Of a stretch of DNA of 64,000 nt, positions 51,520 to 60,043 are shown in pieces. Under the pieces are notes generated by a model. That model had not been told where the DNA came from, ran no database searches, and was given only the letters and a program-made list of their open reading frames with translations. Positions within the stretch are counted from its first letter, which is position 1, and each line of letters starts with the position of its first letter. Source of the DNA: JAYFQF01 sp034927285. GTDB lineage: Bacteria; Bacillota; Peptococcia; DRI-13; UBA5745. The stretch spans positions 62,001 through 126,000 of the forward strand of contig JAYFQF010000001.1 of NCBI GenBank assembly GCA_034927285.1, in the 5' to 3' direction. Both the position numbers and the translations under genes were made by a program.

Positions 51520-52472
51520 GCGGTGGAATGGTTTTGGGACAGGGGGCCACAGCGATGGACTATGTCATTCGCTGCAGCGGTTTCCCCCGGAATGACGGAT
51601 TTGAGCGCATCTGTTCCGAGCGCCTCACCTCCGGCGGCAGCTGCGCCAACGTTCTGGTAACCCTTTCTTATCTGGGAGTTTCCACCTCCCTTGTGGCCCA
51701 GGTGGGCGAAGATCCGCTGGGAGAACAATTCCGCCGTGAGCTGATCGCGGACGGCGTTTGCGACCAATGGCTGTTCGTCAGGCCGGGAGGTTCCACCATG
51801 CATACTTACGTGTTTGTAAGCCGGGAGGGAGGACGGGCAATCCTTGTTAATCCCGGCGACAGTTATCATCTTCTCAGCGCCGGCCAAATAACCGGAAAAA
51901 TGCTGGACGGGGTCTCGGTCCTTTTTACCGACGGCTCTCCCGGCGCACCGGCGCTCAAGCTGTGCCGGATGGCAAAGGAACGGGAAATCCCCGTTTTCTA
52001 CCAAATGGAAAACCTGCCCTCCTTTACCCACGGCACGCCCGGGAGTTATGCCAGGTTTCAGGAAATCCTTGCATCGGCCGACCTGATCTGCGCCGGTCAG
52101 GATGTTTATCGCGAGCTGGGCGGCGCCCACCGGGGGTTGGATGAGTGCGTGAAGTCTCTGTGGGAAACCATATCGCCGCGGCATGGCCTCGTTTGCACAG
52201 CCGGGGGGCAGGGGGCGTTCTGGTATGATGGGGATTCCTTTTTGCGTATGCCGGTTTTTCCGGTGAAGGCAATTGATACAACCGGTGCGGGAGACAGCTT
52301 TTGCGGCGGATTGATCCTCCGTTACCTGCTGGAGGACGCCTCCCGGGAGGAGGCGCTTCGCTTTGCGTGTGCTTGCGGCGCGATGAAGTGCCTGGCGCCG
52401 GGGCCCCGGCTGCGTGCGAGCAGGCAGGAGGTCGAAGATCTTATGGCGTCAATGGAGGGGAAAAGAGCGTGA
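51516..52472 (+). CDS. PfkB-family carbohydrate/nucleoside kinase
   Basis: 318 residues of the ribokinase fold: FPRNDGFERICSERLTSGGS near 20, SCANVLVTLSYLGV, VAQVGEDPLGEQFRREL, and the catalytic DTTGAGDSFCGGLILRYLL near residue 250. PsuK, the pseudouridine kinase that works with PsuG, belongs to this family, so phosphorylation of an imported nucleoside-like compound is a reasonable role. A sugar kinase is the alternative. It sits between the nifH-like and nifD-like genes, which is unusual. Confidence 0.88.
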   Translation: MSGGMVLGQGATAMDYVIRCSGFPRNDGFERICSERLTSGGSCANVLVTLSYLGVSTSLVAQVGEDPLGEQFRRELIADGVCDQWLFVRPGGSTMHTYVFVSREGGRAILVNPGDSYHLLSAGQITGKMLDGVSVLFTDGSPGAPALKLCRMAKEREIPVFYQMENLPSFTHGTPGSYARFQEILASADLICAGQDVYRELGGAHRGLDECVKSLWETISPRHGLVCTAGGQGAFWYDGDSFLRMPVFPVKAIDTTGAGDSFCGGLILRYLLEDASREEALRFACACGAMKCLAPGPRLRASRQEVEDLMASMEGKRA

Positions 52473-53752
52473 AAGACCCCGCATATATCACAATTGAAGA
52501 ACTGGCGGAAATTAAGTTGGACCCGGGCCGATACACCCGTATCATGCCGGAAAAACATCTCAAATATATTGCTCCCGGTGTCGACGGACTGGGAATCTGC
52601 GCCCTTTCTCTGCAGGTGCCGGAGTCGGCGGTACTCTTTATTGCCCCGGCGGGCTGCGCCCGCCATGTTTCGATGGGGGCATACCGGAATGGTACCCAGG
52701 ACCGGCTTTACCTGCTGCGCGTCCAGGAGGAGGAGTTGGTGAACGGCTCGCATCTCGACCGTATTCCGCAGGCCGTGGAAGAAATCCTGAAAAAGGCGGA
52801 GCCAAAACCCAGAGCCCTTTTCCTTTGCTCATCATGTGTGGATACTCTGCTGGCCTCCGACTATGAGACCCTTGCGCGGCAAATGGAGCGGCGCTACGGA
52901 ATTCGGGTAAGGGCAAGCTATATGGATCCGATTATGTTTGACAGCCAAAAATCTCCGGATAACCGCATTCAGTGCAGTATGTACGCCTTTGTGGAAAAGC
53001 GGAAACCCTGCGACGGCGGCGTCAATCTGCTGGGGTGCGGCGCGCCGCTCAATGGGGACAGTGAGCTTTATCCTCTGCTGCAAAAAGCCGGCGCCGGCCC
53101 GGTCAGGCACATCGATCAGACGAAAACCCTGGATGAGCTTGATGAGCTTGGCCGCGCCGCGCTGAATCTGGTGATCACCCCAAACGCAAAAATGGCCGCA
53201 GGGCAGTTAAAGGACCGCTTGAAGATTCCCTATCTGGTGTTTTCGGTTCGCTGGGGGCTGGAGAATATCCATCAGGCTTATCAGGACCTGGGAAAGGCCC
53301 TTAACCTTAATATTGAGGATACGCCTTATCTTGAACAGGCCAGGGAGGAAATTATCAGATCCGCCGTGATGCTGGAGGGCAAGCGGGTGGCCATCGGCAA
53401 AACAATCCGCGGGAATCCCTTTGAGGTTGCCAGGGCGTTAACCGAATATGGCGTAAATGTCCGTCAGCTTTATAAAAACAAAGTAACGCCTGACGATATG
53501 GAAACGATACGGTGGCTGGCCCGGCACAATCCGGGCCTGCGGGTCTATTCGGGCGATCATCCTACTCACGTGCATCTTCGGGCGGAGAACCGCGGGAATT
53601 GTCCGGTGGATATCGCTATCGGCGAGGATGCCGCGTACTTCAACCCCCAGGCCCATTCGGTGCTGTACCCCCTTGGGGAAGAACCCTTTGGCTATCGGGG
53701 CGTAACAGACCTGTTTGCCCGCATGGCGGCGGGAAAGGAGGGAGCCAGATGA
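52469..53752 (+). CDS. NifD-like subunit of a nitrogenase-type reductase
   Basis: 427 residues from GTG 52469 (GGAGGGG 8 bases upstream, overlapping the PfkB stop). Belongs to the nitrogenase component 1 superfamily. Three cysteines sit where NifD and BchN hold the interface cluster: Cys44 (GLGICALSL), Cys63 (APAGCARH) and Cys123 (LCSSCVDTLLASD). The FeMo-cofactor cysteine is missing: LNLVHC of NifD aligns with LNLVIT. The cofactor histidine (MHSWD) is replaced in the segment VLYPLGEEPFGYRG. So it should carry an Fe-S cluster but not FeMo-co, as in dark-operative tetrapyrrole reductases. Substrate unknown. Confidence 0.88.
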   Translation: MKDPAYITIEELAEIKLDPGRYTRIMPEKHLKYIAPGVDGLGICALSLQVPESAVLFIAPAGCARHVSMGAYRNGTQDRLYLLRVQEEELVNGSHLDRIPQAVEEILKKAEPKPRALFLCSSCVDTLLASDYETLARQMERRYGIRVRASYMDPIMFDSQKSPDNRIQCSMYAFVEKRKPCDGGVNLLGCGAPLNGDSELYPLLQKAGAGPVRHIDQTKTLDELDELGRAALNLVITPNAKMAAGQLKDRLKIPYLVFSVRWGLENIHQAYQDLGKALNLNIEDTPYLEQAREEIIRSAVMLEGKRVAIGKTIRGNPFEVARALTEYGVNVRQLYKNKVTPDDMETIRWLARHNPGLRVYSGDHPTHVHLRAENRGNCPVDIAIGEDAAYFNPQAHSVLYPLGEEPFGYRGVTDLFARMAAGKEGAR

Positions 53753-54891
53753 AAGGCTTATTTCTCAAACTTCCGCCGCTTGCGCCGGATTACAGCGGGG
53801 TGGGGTCTGTCCTCTTCGAGCTGGGGGGCGTCGTCGTCATTCATGATGGAACCGGCTGTACCGGAAATTATATCTGCCATGACGAGCCTCGGGGCTTTGG
53901 CGGCAGCAGCGCCATCTACACCTCCAATCTGCGGGAGCTGGAGGTTGTTATGGGAGATGACGAGGACCTTTTGTTTAAGCTGGAGGGCGTGATCAGGGAC
54001 CTTGAACCGAACTTTCTGGCTCTTTTGTCCAGTCCGGCGCCGATGGTGATCGGCACCGACATTCCGGCCCTGGCGCGGATTCTGGAAAAACGCACGTCCT
54101 GCCCCGTTCTTCCCTTTGACACGCATGGCATCGCCTTTTATGACCAGGGGCAGGCTGAGGCGATGCTGGCGCTTGCCAAGCGCTTTTCCCGGCCGCCGGG
54201 AGAAACCGCCGCCCCATACGACATAAACATTTTAGGCGGAACGCCGCTTTCTCTCGGTTGTCCTAAACAGATGGACGCGCTGATTGCCCTCTTTCATGAG
54301 TTGGGTTATCCCAGGATTTCCTCTTGGTGTATGAGCGGAGATTTTCCGGCGATTCAAGCCGGGGCAAAGTATAATTATGTGGTCAGCGCTTCCGGTTTGC
54401 CGGCAGCCCGCTGGCTGGAAAAGGAATACGGCACGCCCTGCATCGCCGGGATTCCGGTGGGGGAAGCGGGGATCAAACGACTGAAATGTCAGCTTTCCGG
54501 CAAAAAATTCCCCGGAGCCCTTGGGCCGGGGAATGGACGAAAAGCTCTGGTGCTGCATGAACAGTTTACCGCCAACAGCTGGCGGGAGGCTCTGCTGTGG
54601 GACGGTTGGGCCGGTGATGTAAACGTTGCCAGCTTTTTTGGAATGGAGCCCGGCCTGACTCGTCCCGGGGACATACACCTGACCGAAGAGGACGAGCTGG
54701 TTGCCGCCGCCCGGCAAGGGAAGTACGACATTATCCTGGCCGATGAGCTGCTGCGGGAGATGCTTACGCCTTATTGCAGGCGATTTGTGCCGCTGCCGCA
54801 CCTGGCCATTTCGGCCTGTTTTCATTGGAACCATGATTTTGTGGCTATTGGACAGGCGGCCGATGATTATCTCGAAAAACATCTTGGGTAA
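53749..54891 (+). CDS. NifK-like subunit of a nitrogenase-type reductase
   Basis: 380 residues from ATG 53749 (GGAGGGAG upstream; ATGA overlap with the nifD-like gene). Superfamily features: FELGGVVVIHDGTGCTGNYIC near residue 24, PYDINILGGTPLSLG, and YVVSASGLPAARWLEKEYG with PCIAGIPVG. Of the three NifK P-cluster cysteines only one remains, Cys37 in HDGTGC. This is the same position as the aspartate ligand of BchB. With three cysteines from the NifD-like partner this predicts one 4Fe-4S cluster at the subunit interface. It is the last gene of the operon. Confidence 0.88.
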   Translation: MKGLFLKLPPLAPDYSGVGSVLFELGGVVVIHDGTGCTGNYICHDEPRGFGGSSAIYTSNLRELEVVMGDDEDLLFKLEGVIRDLEPNFLALLSSPAPMVIGTDIPALARILEKRTSCPVLPFDTHGIAFYDQGQAEAMLALAKRFSRPPGETAAPYDINILGGTPLSLGCPKQMDALIALFHELGYPRISSWCMSGDFPAIQAGAKYNYVVSASGLPAARWLEKEYGTPCIAGIPVGEAGIKRLKCQLSGKKFPGALGPGNGRKALVLHEQFTANSWREALLWDGWAGDVNVASFFGMEPGLTRPGDIHLTEEDELVAAARQGKYDIILADELLREMLTPYCRRFVPLPHLAISACFHWNHDFVAIGQAADDYLEKHLG

Positions 54892-54991
54892 GATAAGGCC
54901 AAAAGCGGGAAGCAGAAAGGGAGTTTTGGATCCGGCTTAGAAAACCGGACAGAAAAGAAAAGGATAGTCGGAGCATAACAGGAATGAATAT

Positions 54992-55034
54992 AATCGGCCT
55001 GGTTTCGCAGGGTAAGCGAAGCCAGGCCGATTTT
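54992..55034. terminator. Bidirectional terminator between convergent operons
   Basis: AATCGGCCTGGTTTCGC (54992-55008) and GCGAAGCCAGGCCGATT (55016-55032) form a 17-base stem with one G-U, then TTTTC on the plus strand and an ATTATATTC tail on the minus strand. It separates the nitrogenase-like operon from the corrinoid cluster. Confidence 0.88.
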
Positions 55035-55038
55035 CAGC

Positions 55039-55989
55039 TTATTCACCCAATTCCACAGGCCGGCTGTAGAATTGGCGGGCCTGGGTCAGGACCAGGGAAA
55101 CGATGCGGATACCTACGGCGGAGATGATGACCAGAGCCGTTCCGCCGTCCGCCGCTTTTTCCCGGGCCGGCTCCAGCTGGATCTCTTCGCCTACGCAGCT
55201 GACCAGGAAAAGCCCCTGGGTAGTAGCAGCAAATCCCTTTATCCGGTAAGCCCAGGGCGTCAGGGTCTGTAAGAATTCCCGCAGCCTTGGGGGAGGAAGC
55301 GCCTCTGCGGTGCGCAAGGTCAGGGTCTTGGGCCGGTTTTCCGGGGTATTGGTGCTCTCTGCGGCGGCGGGGCCTTCCTCCTGGCCCGGTGATCCGGGCG
55401 CCAACGCTCTGCGCAGCTGATCCAGGGGGATGCGGCAATAAACGGTCTCAGCCACCAGAGCCGCCGGATTGACCTGCCGGATGACGGCCCGGCATTCCGC
55501 CAGCTGATCCGGGCCGGCCAGATCAGCTTTATTAATCAGGACCGCCTTGCTGTATTCCAATTGCCGTTTGAGGGCGGGCAAAAGGGCGAAATGGCGGGGG
55601 AAATAAAGGGCGTCCACCAGGCAGACCGCGCCCAGATAGCGGTAAACACCGCCGGTATGGGGACTGATGCCCTCCAGGATGGAGGCAAAATTAGCCGGGT
55701 CCGCCAGGCCGGAGGCCTCGATATAAAGGCAGGACAGGCCCTGGCCCGCAAGCCGGATCAGGGCGTCCACAAAATGGTCCTTGATGCAGGCGCAAAAGAT
55801 GGAGCCGTTGTTTAATTCCACCAGGGCCGTCCCCGCCGACGCGGCCAGAAGCCGCCCGTCCACGGCGGTGCCGCTGAATTCATTGATGATTACGCCTACG
55901 GGCCCGGCGGATTCCTCCGCCAGGATATGGTTCAGCAGGGTGGTTTTGCCGGCGCCTAAAAAGCCGGTCAGCAAGATCAGGTCGGTCAT
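55039..55989 (-). CDS. G3E-family GTPase (CobW/YjiA-like)
   Basis: 316 residues. Walker A LLTGFLGAGKTTLLNHIL, the metal motif NNGSIFCACI near residue 62 (most relatives have CxCC), EASGLADPANF, the guanine-specificity NKAD in KAVLINKADLAG and a CobW C-terminal domain (LQTLTPWAYRIKGF). An acidic/proline-rich linker of about 25 residues separates the domains. G3E GTPases deliver or insert metals or act as chaperones of cofactor enzymes. Beside a corrinoid reactivation gene, a role in cobalamin enzyme maturation is likely but unproven. Confidence 0.88.
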   Translation of the reverse strand: MTDLILLTGFLGAGKTTLLNHILAEESAGPVGVIINEFSGTAVDGRLLAASAGTALVELNNGSIFCACIKDHFVDALIRLAGQGLSCLYIEASGLADPANFASILEGISPHTGGVYRYLGAVCLVDALYFPRHFALLPALKRQLEYSKAVLINKADLAGPDQLAECRAVIRQVNPAALVAETVYCRIPLDQLRRALAPGSPGQEEGPAAAESTNTPENRPKTLTLRTAEALPPPRLREFLQTLTPWAYRIKGFAATTQGLFLVSCVGEEIQLEPAREKAADGGTALVIISAVGIRIVSLVLTQARQFYSRPVELGE

Positions 55990-56028
55990 TGAAGCACCTC
56001 CTGTGCCGCGTTTTTTCTCGTTGAAGTT

Positions 56029-57771
56029 TTATTGCTGATCGGGAAAATTCATTTGCAGGATATATTGCTCCATAAAGACCGGGTCGCAGGCCAGCTCGCA
56101 ATGCTCTGTGGCCGCCGCGATGGCGCCGGTCTTTTCCGCCAGGGAGCGGTCCAGCAGAAAAAGGCCTGCTCCCTGGCCGGCGCCGTTGCCGATGGGCAGC
56201 ACCTTTTCCGGCGCCAGGGGCGGCAAAAGGCCGATGGCCAGGGCCGCCGCCACGTCGATATGGTTGCCGAAGGCCCCGGCCAGCACCAGCTGGTCCACCT
56301 CCTCCAGACGGACGCCATAGGCGGCCAACAAGGCCAGGCAGCCGGCGCAAATAGCGCTTTTCGCCAGCTGGATCTGCCGGATATCCTTTTGGTCCAGAAA
56401 GACCCGGTCCGTAAGGTAAAAAGCCGCCGTTCCCTCATGATCCGCCAGCCGGTCCGCCAGGGCGGAGCCGGGGTGCAGCTTTTGGTATTCTTCCCGGCGT
56501 AAAAGCCGGCCGGTGGGGTCCATCAGGTCCGCCAGCAGAAGGGCCGCCGTCAGGTCCACGATGCCGGAGCCGCAGATGCCGGCGGCGGGGCCGTCCCCGA
56601 TGACGCGGTAAGACACCTTGCCTTCCCGGATCGCAAAGCGCTCCACCGCTCCCTTTGTACCCCGCATGCCGCAGGAGAGATTGCTGCCCTCCAAAGCGGG
56701 GCCGCAGGCGGTGGAAGCCGCCAGCAGGCGGCCGCCCCGGCCCAGGACGATTTCGCCGTTGGTGCCCAGGTCGATGACCAGCCGCAGCTTTTCTTCCTCC
56801 GGGATCGTTAATAAAACGGAAGTGATATCCGCTCCCACGAAACCGCCCAACAGAGGCAAAAACACCAAAGGACAGCGTTTGGGCACCGTCAGGCCGATTT
56901 CCCGGCCGAAGCAGCGCTGGGCGGCCATGGACAGGCTGGCAAAGGGACTGTGGCCCAAAGCGCCGGGGTAAAAGCCGAAAAGAAAATGCTGCATGGCGGT
57001 ATTGCCGCAGAATACAAGAGAGTAGAGATTCTCCCTCAACTCCGGCACTTCCCCGGCAGCTTCCGCCAGCAGGCCGTTTATCGTGTCCACGATGAGTTTT
57101 TGCAGCTCCGCGGTGCCGCCGGAGTCCTGCACACAAAAGCTGATCCTGCTGATCACATCGGCGCCGTGACTGATTTGACGGTTTAAAGCGGAGCAGGTTT
57201 TCAGCAGCCGGCCGTCGGTCAGGTCATAGATGTACAAAGCGACGCTGGTGGTGCCGATATCGCAGGCGGCGCCGTAAAGCAGGCCTGAGGTGTCGCCGTT
57301 TTGGATATCCAGGATCCTGCCGTTTTCCTGGATGAAGGTAAGACCGGAATAGTCTTCCCCCGCCAGGATCATCCCCAGCTTTTTCAGCAGCAAGGGGTCT
57401 TCCAGCTCCGTATAACCGCCGCAGTAGGCGGGCTGAAGCTTATCGGCAGAACAATAAGCTTTGGTGATCGCCGGGTCAAAACGGCGTTGCCGGCCGGCGC
57501 TGCCCCCGGTGAGGATATTGGCCTGCTGGCGATAATCCGCGTCCTGCAGGAAAATTTCCAGAGGCTCTTCCACAGGGGTCCGGCAGGCCAAAACCCGGCG
57601 GCGTCCCCGGCTGTCCCGGATTTCAACGCCGCACTTGCCGCAGGAGCCCCGGCCGCCGCAGACCAGATTCAGGGGGAACCCGGCCAAAGCCGCGGCCTGG
57701 GCCAGGCTGACGCCTTGAGGAGCTTCGATGGTTTTTTCCTGTAAGGGAAAATGAACCGAAAAGTTTGTCAT
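56029..57771 (-). CDS. Corrinoid-protein reductive activator (RACo/RamA-type, DUF4445)
   Basis: 580 residues from ATG 57771 (CGGAGGAAACG upstream). N-terminal 2Fe-2S ferredoxin domain with CGGRGSCGKCGVEI and a fourth cysteine in LACRTPV. The middle and C-terminal ASKHA part has GAACDIGTTSVALYIYDL near residue 190, LVFCGNTAMQHFL, LRLVIDLGTNGEIVLG and LVLAGAFGNHID. Such proteins use ATP to reduce inactive Co(II) corrinoid proteins back to Co(I). Its partners should be the two corrinoid proteins at 60044 and 60832. Confidence 0.93.
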   Translation of the reverse strand: MTNFSVHFPLQEKTIEAPQGVSLAQAAALAGFPLNLVCGGRGSCGKCGVEIRDSRGRRRVLACRTPVEEPLEIFLQDADYRQQANILTGGSAGRQRRFDPAITKAYCSADKLQPAYCGGYTELEDPLLLKKLGMILAGEDYSGLTFIQENGRILDIQNGDTSGLLYGAACDIGTTSVALYIYDLTDGRLLKTCSALNRQISHGADVISRISFCVQDSGGTAELQKLIVDTINGLLAEAAGEVPELRENLYSLVFCGNTAMQHFLFGFYPGALGHSPFASLSMAAQRCFGREIGLTVPKRCPLVFLPLLGGFVGADITSVLLTIPEEEKLRLVIDLGTNGEIVLGRGGRLLAASTACGPALEGSNLSCGMRGTKGAVERFAIREGKVSYRVIGDGPAAGICGSGIVDLTAALLLADLMDPTGRLLRREEYQKLHPGSALADRLADHEGTAAFYLTDRVFLDQKDIRQIQLAKSAICAGCLALLAAYGVRLEEVDQLVLAGAFGNHIDVAAALAIGLLPPLAPEKVLPIGNGAGQGAGLFLLDRSLAEKTGAIAAATEHCELACDPVFMEQYILQMNFPDQQ

Positions 57772-57785
57772 CGTTTCCTCCGTCC

Positions 57786-58418
57786 TTATTTTGTCCGAAA
57801 ATAGCATTTGGTTCTGGGGCACAGATCGCAGTTATGTTCGATGTCGCTTTCGCAGATGTCTTTATCGGCGCCAAAGAGATAGAGGATGCTTTTTTCCGGT
57901 TTCAACATATAATGCTCGTTGATCTCGCAGGGGACCGGTCCCAGGCTTTTCAGCTCCCGGAGGATCAGCTCCTGAAACGGCAGGTCCAGGCCGGTTTCGC
58001 CGGGGGAAAATCTTTTCGACAGCTTGAGACCGAATTCTTTCAGGCGAAGAGAGATGACGCGGTTCATCTCGTCGGAAGCGTTAAACAGAATTTCATTGCC
58101 CAGATGATCCAGGATAAAGCCCTCCAGATATTCCTTTTGCCGGAAAAAAGCGCCGATTTCCCCGCTTAGTCCCTCGCCCAGGGAAGCAAAGCAAAAGACC
58201 AGGTGGGAACAGCAATCCAGCTCGGGTTCCCCCAAAGGCCAGCGGTTTGGCAAAAGGGCGTAGAGGCAGCAAAGCCCGACGCGGCTTTCAGCCAGCTTCA
58301 ATAGCTGGGGAAAGACCTGGCGGGAGCGCTGCGCCGCCAGAGAATCCCCGGTAACCTTCAGCCGACGAAAAATCTTCTCTTTCTCCACACAACAATGAGT
58401 TTCGACTTTTTCCAGCAT
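57786..58418 (-). CDS. MetH activation-domain-like protein
   Basis: 210 residues. The middle, ASDEMNRVISLRLKEFGLKL followed by RFSPGETGLDLPFQELIL, resembles the SAM-binding activation domain of cobalamin-dependent methionine synthase (RxSPGY region). The end carries four cysteines: DICESDIEHNCDLCPRTKC, possibly a cluster site. Genes of this kind accompany RACo and methyltransferase genes in anaerobes, but their exact role is unknown. Start ATG 58418 with AAGGAGG; the RACo start follows 15 bases after this stop. Confidence 0.75.
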   Translation of the reverse strand: MLEKVETHCCVEKEKIFRRLKVTGDSLAAQRSRQVFPQLLKLAESRVGLCCLYALLPNRWPLGEPELDCCSHLVFCFASLGEGLSGEIGAFFRQKEYLEGFILDHLGNEILFNASDEMNRVISLRLKEFGLKLSKRFSPGETGLDLPFQELILRELKSLGPVPCEINEHYMLKPEKSILYLFGADKDICESDIEHNCDLCPRTKCYFRTK

Positions 58419-58513
58419 TCTCGCGCCTCCTTGTCCCAGTCTTTCTTATCCTTAATTCTATTCCCGCCCCGGCGCGGGGGGTTAGAATATTTTTGCGATT
58501 TTTGGGAAAATTT

Positions 58514-59794
58514 TTAGGCCTTTACCAAAGATTGACGGTTCCGGTATTGTTTCGGCGTCAGGCCCATGACCTTACGAAAAATTTTGGTATAATAGCTTTG
58601 ATCCTCAAAACCCACGGAAATGGCAATGTCCAACAGGCTGTTGTCCGTATCCCGGATCAGGGAAAGGCTTTTGTTTATTCTGATCTCATTCAGGTAATCC
58701 GTAAAATTCTTGCCCATCTCCTGTTTGAAAAGCTTGGAAAGATAAGATTCGTTCACATGGAGAAGGGCCGCCAGGCTCTTTAAAGAAAGTTTGGTCATAT
58801 AATTGGTATTGATATGCTTGATGGCGTTGATGATGATCAGAGACCGGCCGGAGTAGATCGTGGAAAAGACATTGTCGATAAAATGGCTTACCACGTCCCT
58901 GGTCCATTTGTGCAGCTCCGGGATAGTTAAAATATTTGTCAGGGAGGCGATCAGGTCGAAATTGATGCCGAAGACCTTCTGGACGGAGGCGCCGCTTTCC
59001 ACTCCCGCCCGGGACAGGCTCATATATAGCTCGAAAAGGCGGATCTTCATGATCTCCAGGTTCCCGGCCTCGGAAACCAGGATATCTTCCAGGATCAGGC
59101 GGGCCAGTTCCCGGGAGCCTTCATGATCCCCGGCCTGGATGCGTTTCAAAAGCTCCCGGAAGATATTGCGGCTGTTGGATTCACTGATGGCCTGAGGAGT
59201 CAGCCGCTGTTCTTCCTTATATTTTTTGATGCTTTCGGAGATCTGGCTGTAGGTATTATACTTGGTGCTCATGTACAGATAGTCGTCTTTGTTGCTGTAA
59301 AGGCTCAGCACGTTATTAAAAAGCAGGTTGGACAAGCCGGAGATCTGGGCCGGGCTGTAGATGGGCATGTCCTTGATAAAGAGGGTCAGCTTGCTGTAAA
59401 AGCCGTAGGCGTTGGCGTTGTTTTTATTCAGGTCCATGATCAGGCTGATGTTTTTTTCGCTGATGGTGTTCATGGAGACGGGGCCGGCGATAAAACAGCC
59501 CTGGAACTTTTTTTCCCGGATCAGCGCCACGCAGATATTCAAAAAGCCGGCGGGACAGGAATAAATGTAGGGCTCCCCCAGGCTCAGGGCCATCTCCCCG
59601 GAAAACTTCAGCAGCTTAAGGCAGGGTCCGGATTTATTGTAGATGTCAAAGAATTTACAAAGCTTTTTTTCCCGGCCCGCTTCGGCCACGATGGTCATTT
59701 TTTCGTCGAAAACCGTGACCGGGACGCCGGTTGCCGTGCTGTAGCATTCGGCAACAGCAGCTAATTGCGGAATGGGAAAGAGGTTTGTCGGCAT
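58514..59794 (-). CDS. AraC-family regulator with PocR sensory domain
   Basis: 426 residues. The N-terminal part (about 1-170) is a PocR-like ligand domain (CYSTATGVPVTVFDEKMTIV, then SGPCLKLLKFSGEMAL, YIYSCPAGFLNICVALI). PocR of the propanediol/cobalamin regulon gave the family its name. A helical linker follows. The last 100 residues are an AraC helix-turn-helix pair (LSLKSLAALLHVNESYLSKL and LLDIAISVGFEDQSYYTKIF). It is divergent from the corrinoid and methyltransferase genes and probably activates them in response to the methyl donor. Confidence 0.92.
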   Translation of the reverse strand: MPTNLFPIPQLAAVAECYSTATGVPVTVFDEKMTIVAEAGREKKLCKFFDIYNKSGPCLKLLKFSGEMALSLGEPYIYSCPAGFLNICVALIREKKFQGCFIAGPVSMNTISEKNISLIMDLNKNNANAYGFYSKLTLFIKDMPIYSPAQISGLSNLLFNNVLSLYSNKDDYLYMSTKYNTYSQISESIKKYKEEQRLTPQAISESNSRNIFRELLKRIQAGDHEGSRELARLILEDILVSEAGNLEIMKIRLFELYMSLSRAGVESGASVQKVFGINFDLIASLTNILTIPELHKWTRDVVSHFIDNVFSTIYSGRSLIIINAIKHINTNYMTKLSLKSLAALLHVNESYLSKLFKQEMGKNFTDYLNEIRINKSLSLIRDTDNSLLDIAISVGFEDQSYYTKIFRKVMGLTPKQYRNRQSLVKA

Positions 59795-59890
59795 GGAAAT
59801 CTCCTCCTTGGACTGACCGCCGCAGATTTGTATCCATTATAGCACTGAGAGAAAAGTCAGGCAAAGGAAATGGAAAACAAAATATTTTAT

Positions 59891-59970
59891 AAAATCAGGC
59901 GTTTTTATCATCTATAGAGAGGGATTTTTATCACTTGAGCAAATATTTACAAAAATCAATCGTTTTTATT
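59891..59970 (+). promoter_or_regulatory. Repeated sites in the divergent control region
   Basis: AAAATCAGGCGTTTTTAT (59891-59908) and AAAATCAATCGTTTTTAT (59952-59969) differ at two bases and lie 61 bases apart. A third half-copy, ATTTTTATC, sits at 59923. Spacings of about 61, 22 and 39 bases are close to whole helical turns. They are good candidates for direct-repeat binding by the AraC-type regulator. Confidence 0.5.
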
Positions 59971-60043
59971 TTAGATTTTTCCCGGGCAATGAAAGATAAT
60001 ACTGCTGAAGGCTGCGCAGGTTCCGGGAGAGCTGGAGGTAAAT

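Noticed and set aside
50637..54891. True nitrogenase for N2 fixation
   Set aside because: FeMo-cofactor ligands are missing, two of three NifK P-cluster cysteines are missing, and no nifB, nifE or nifN is nearby.
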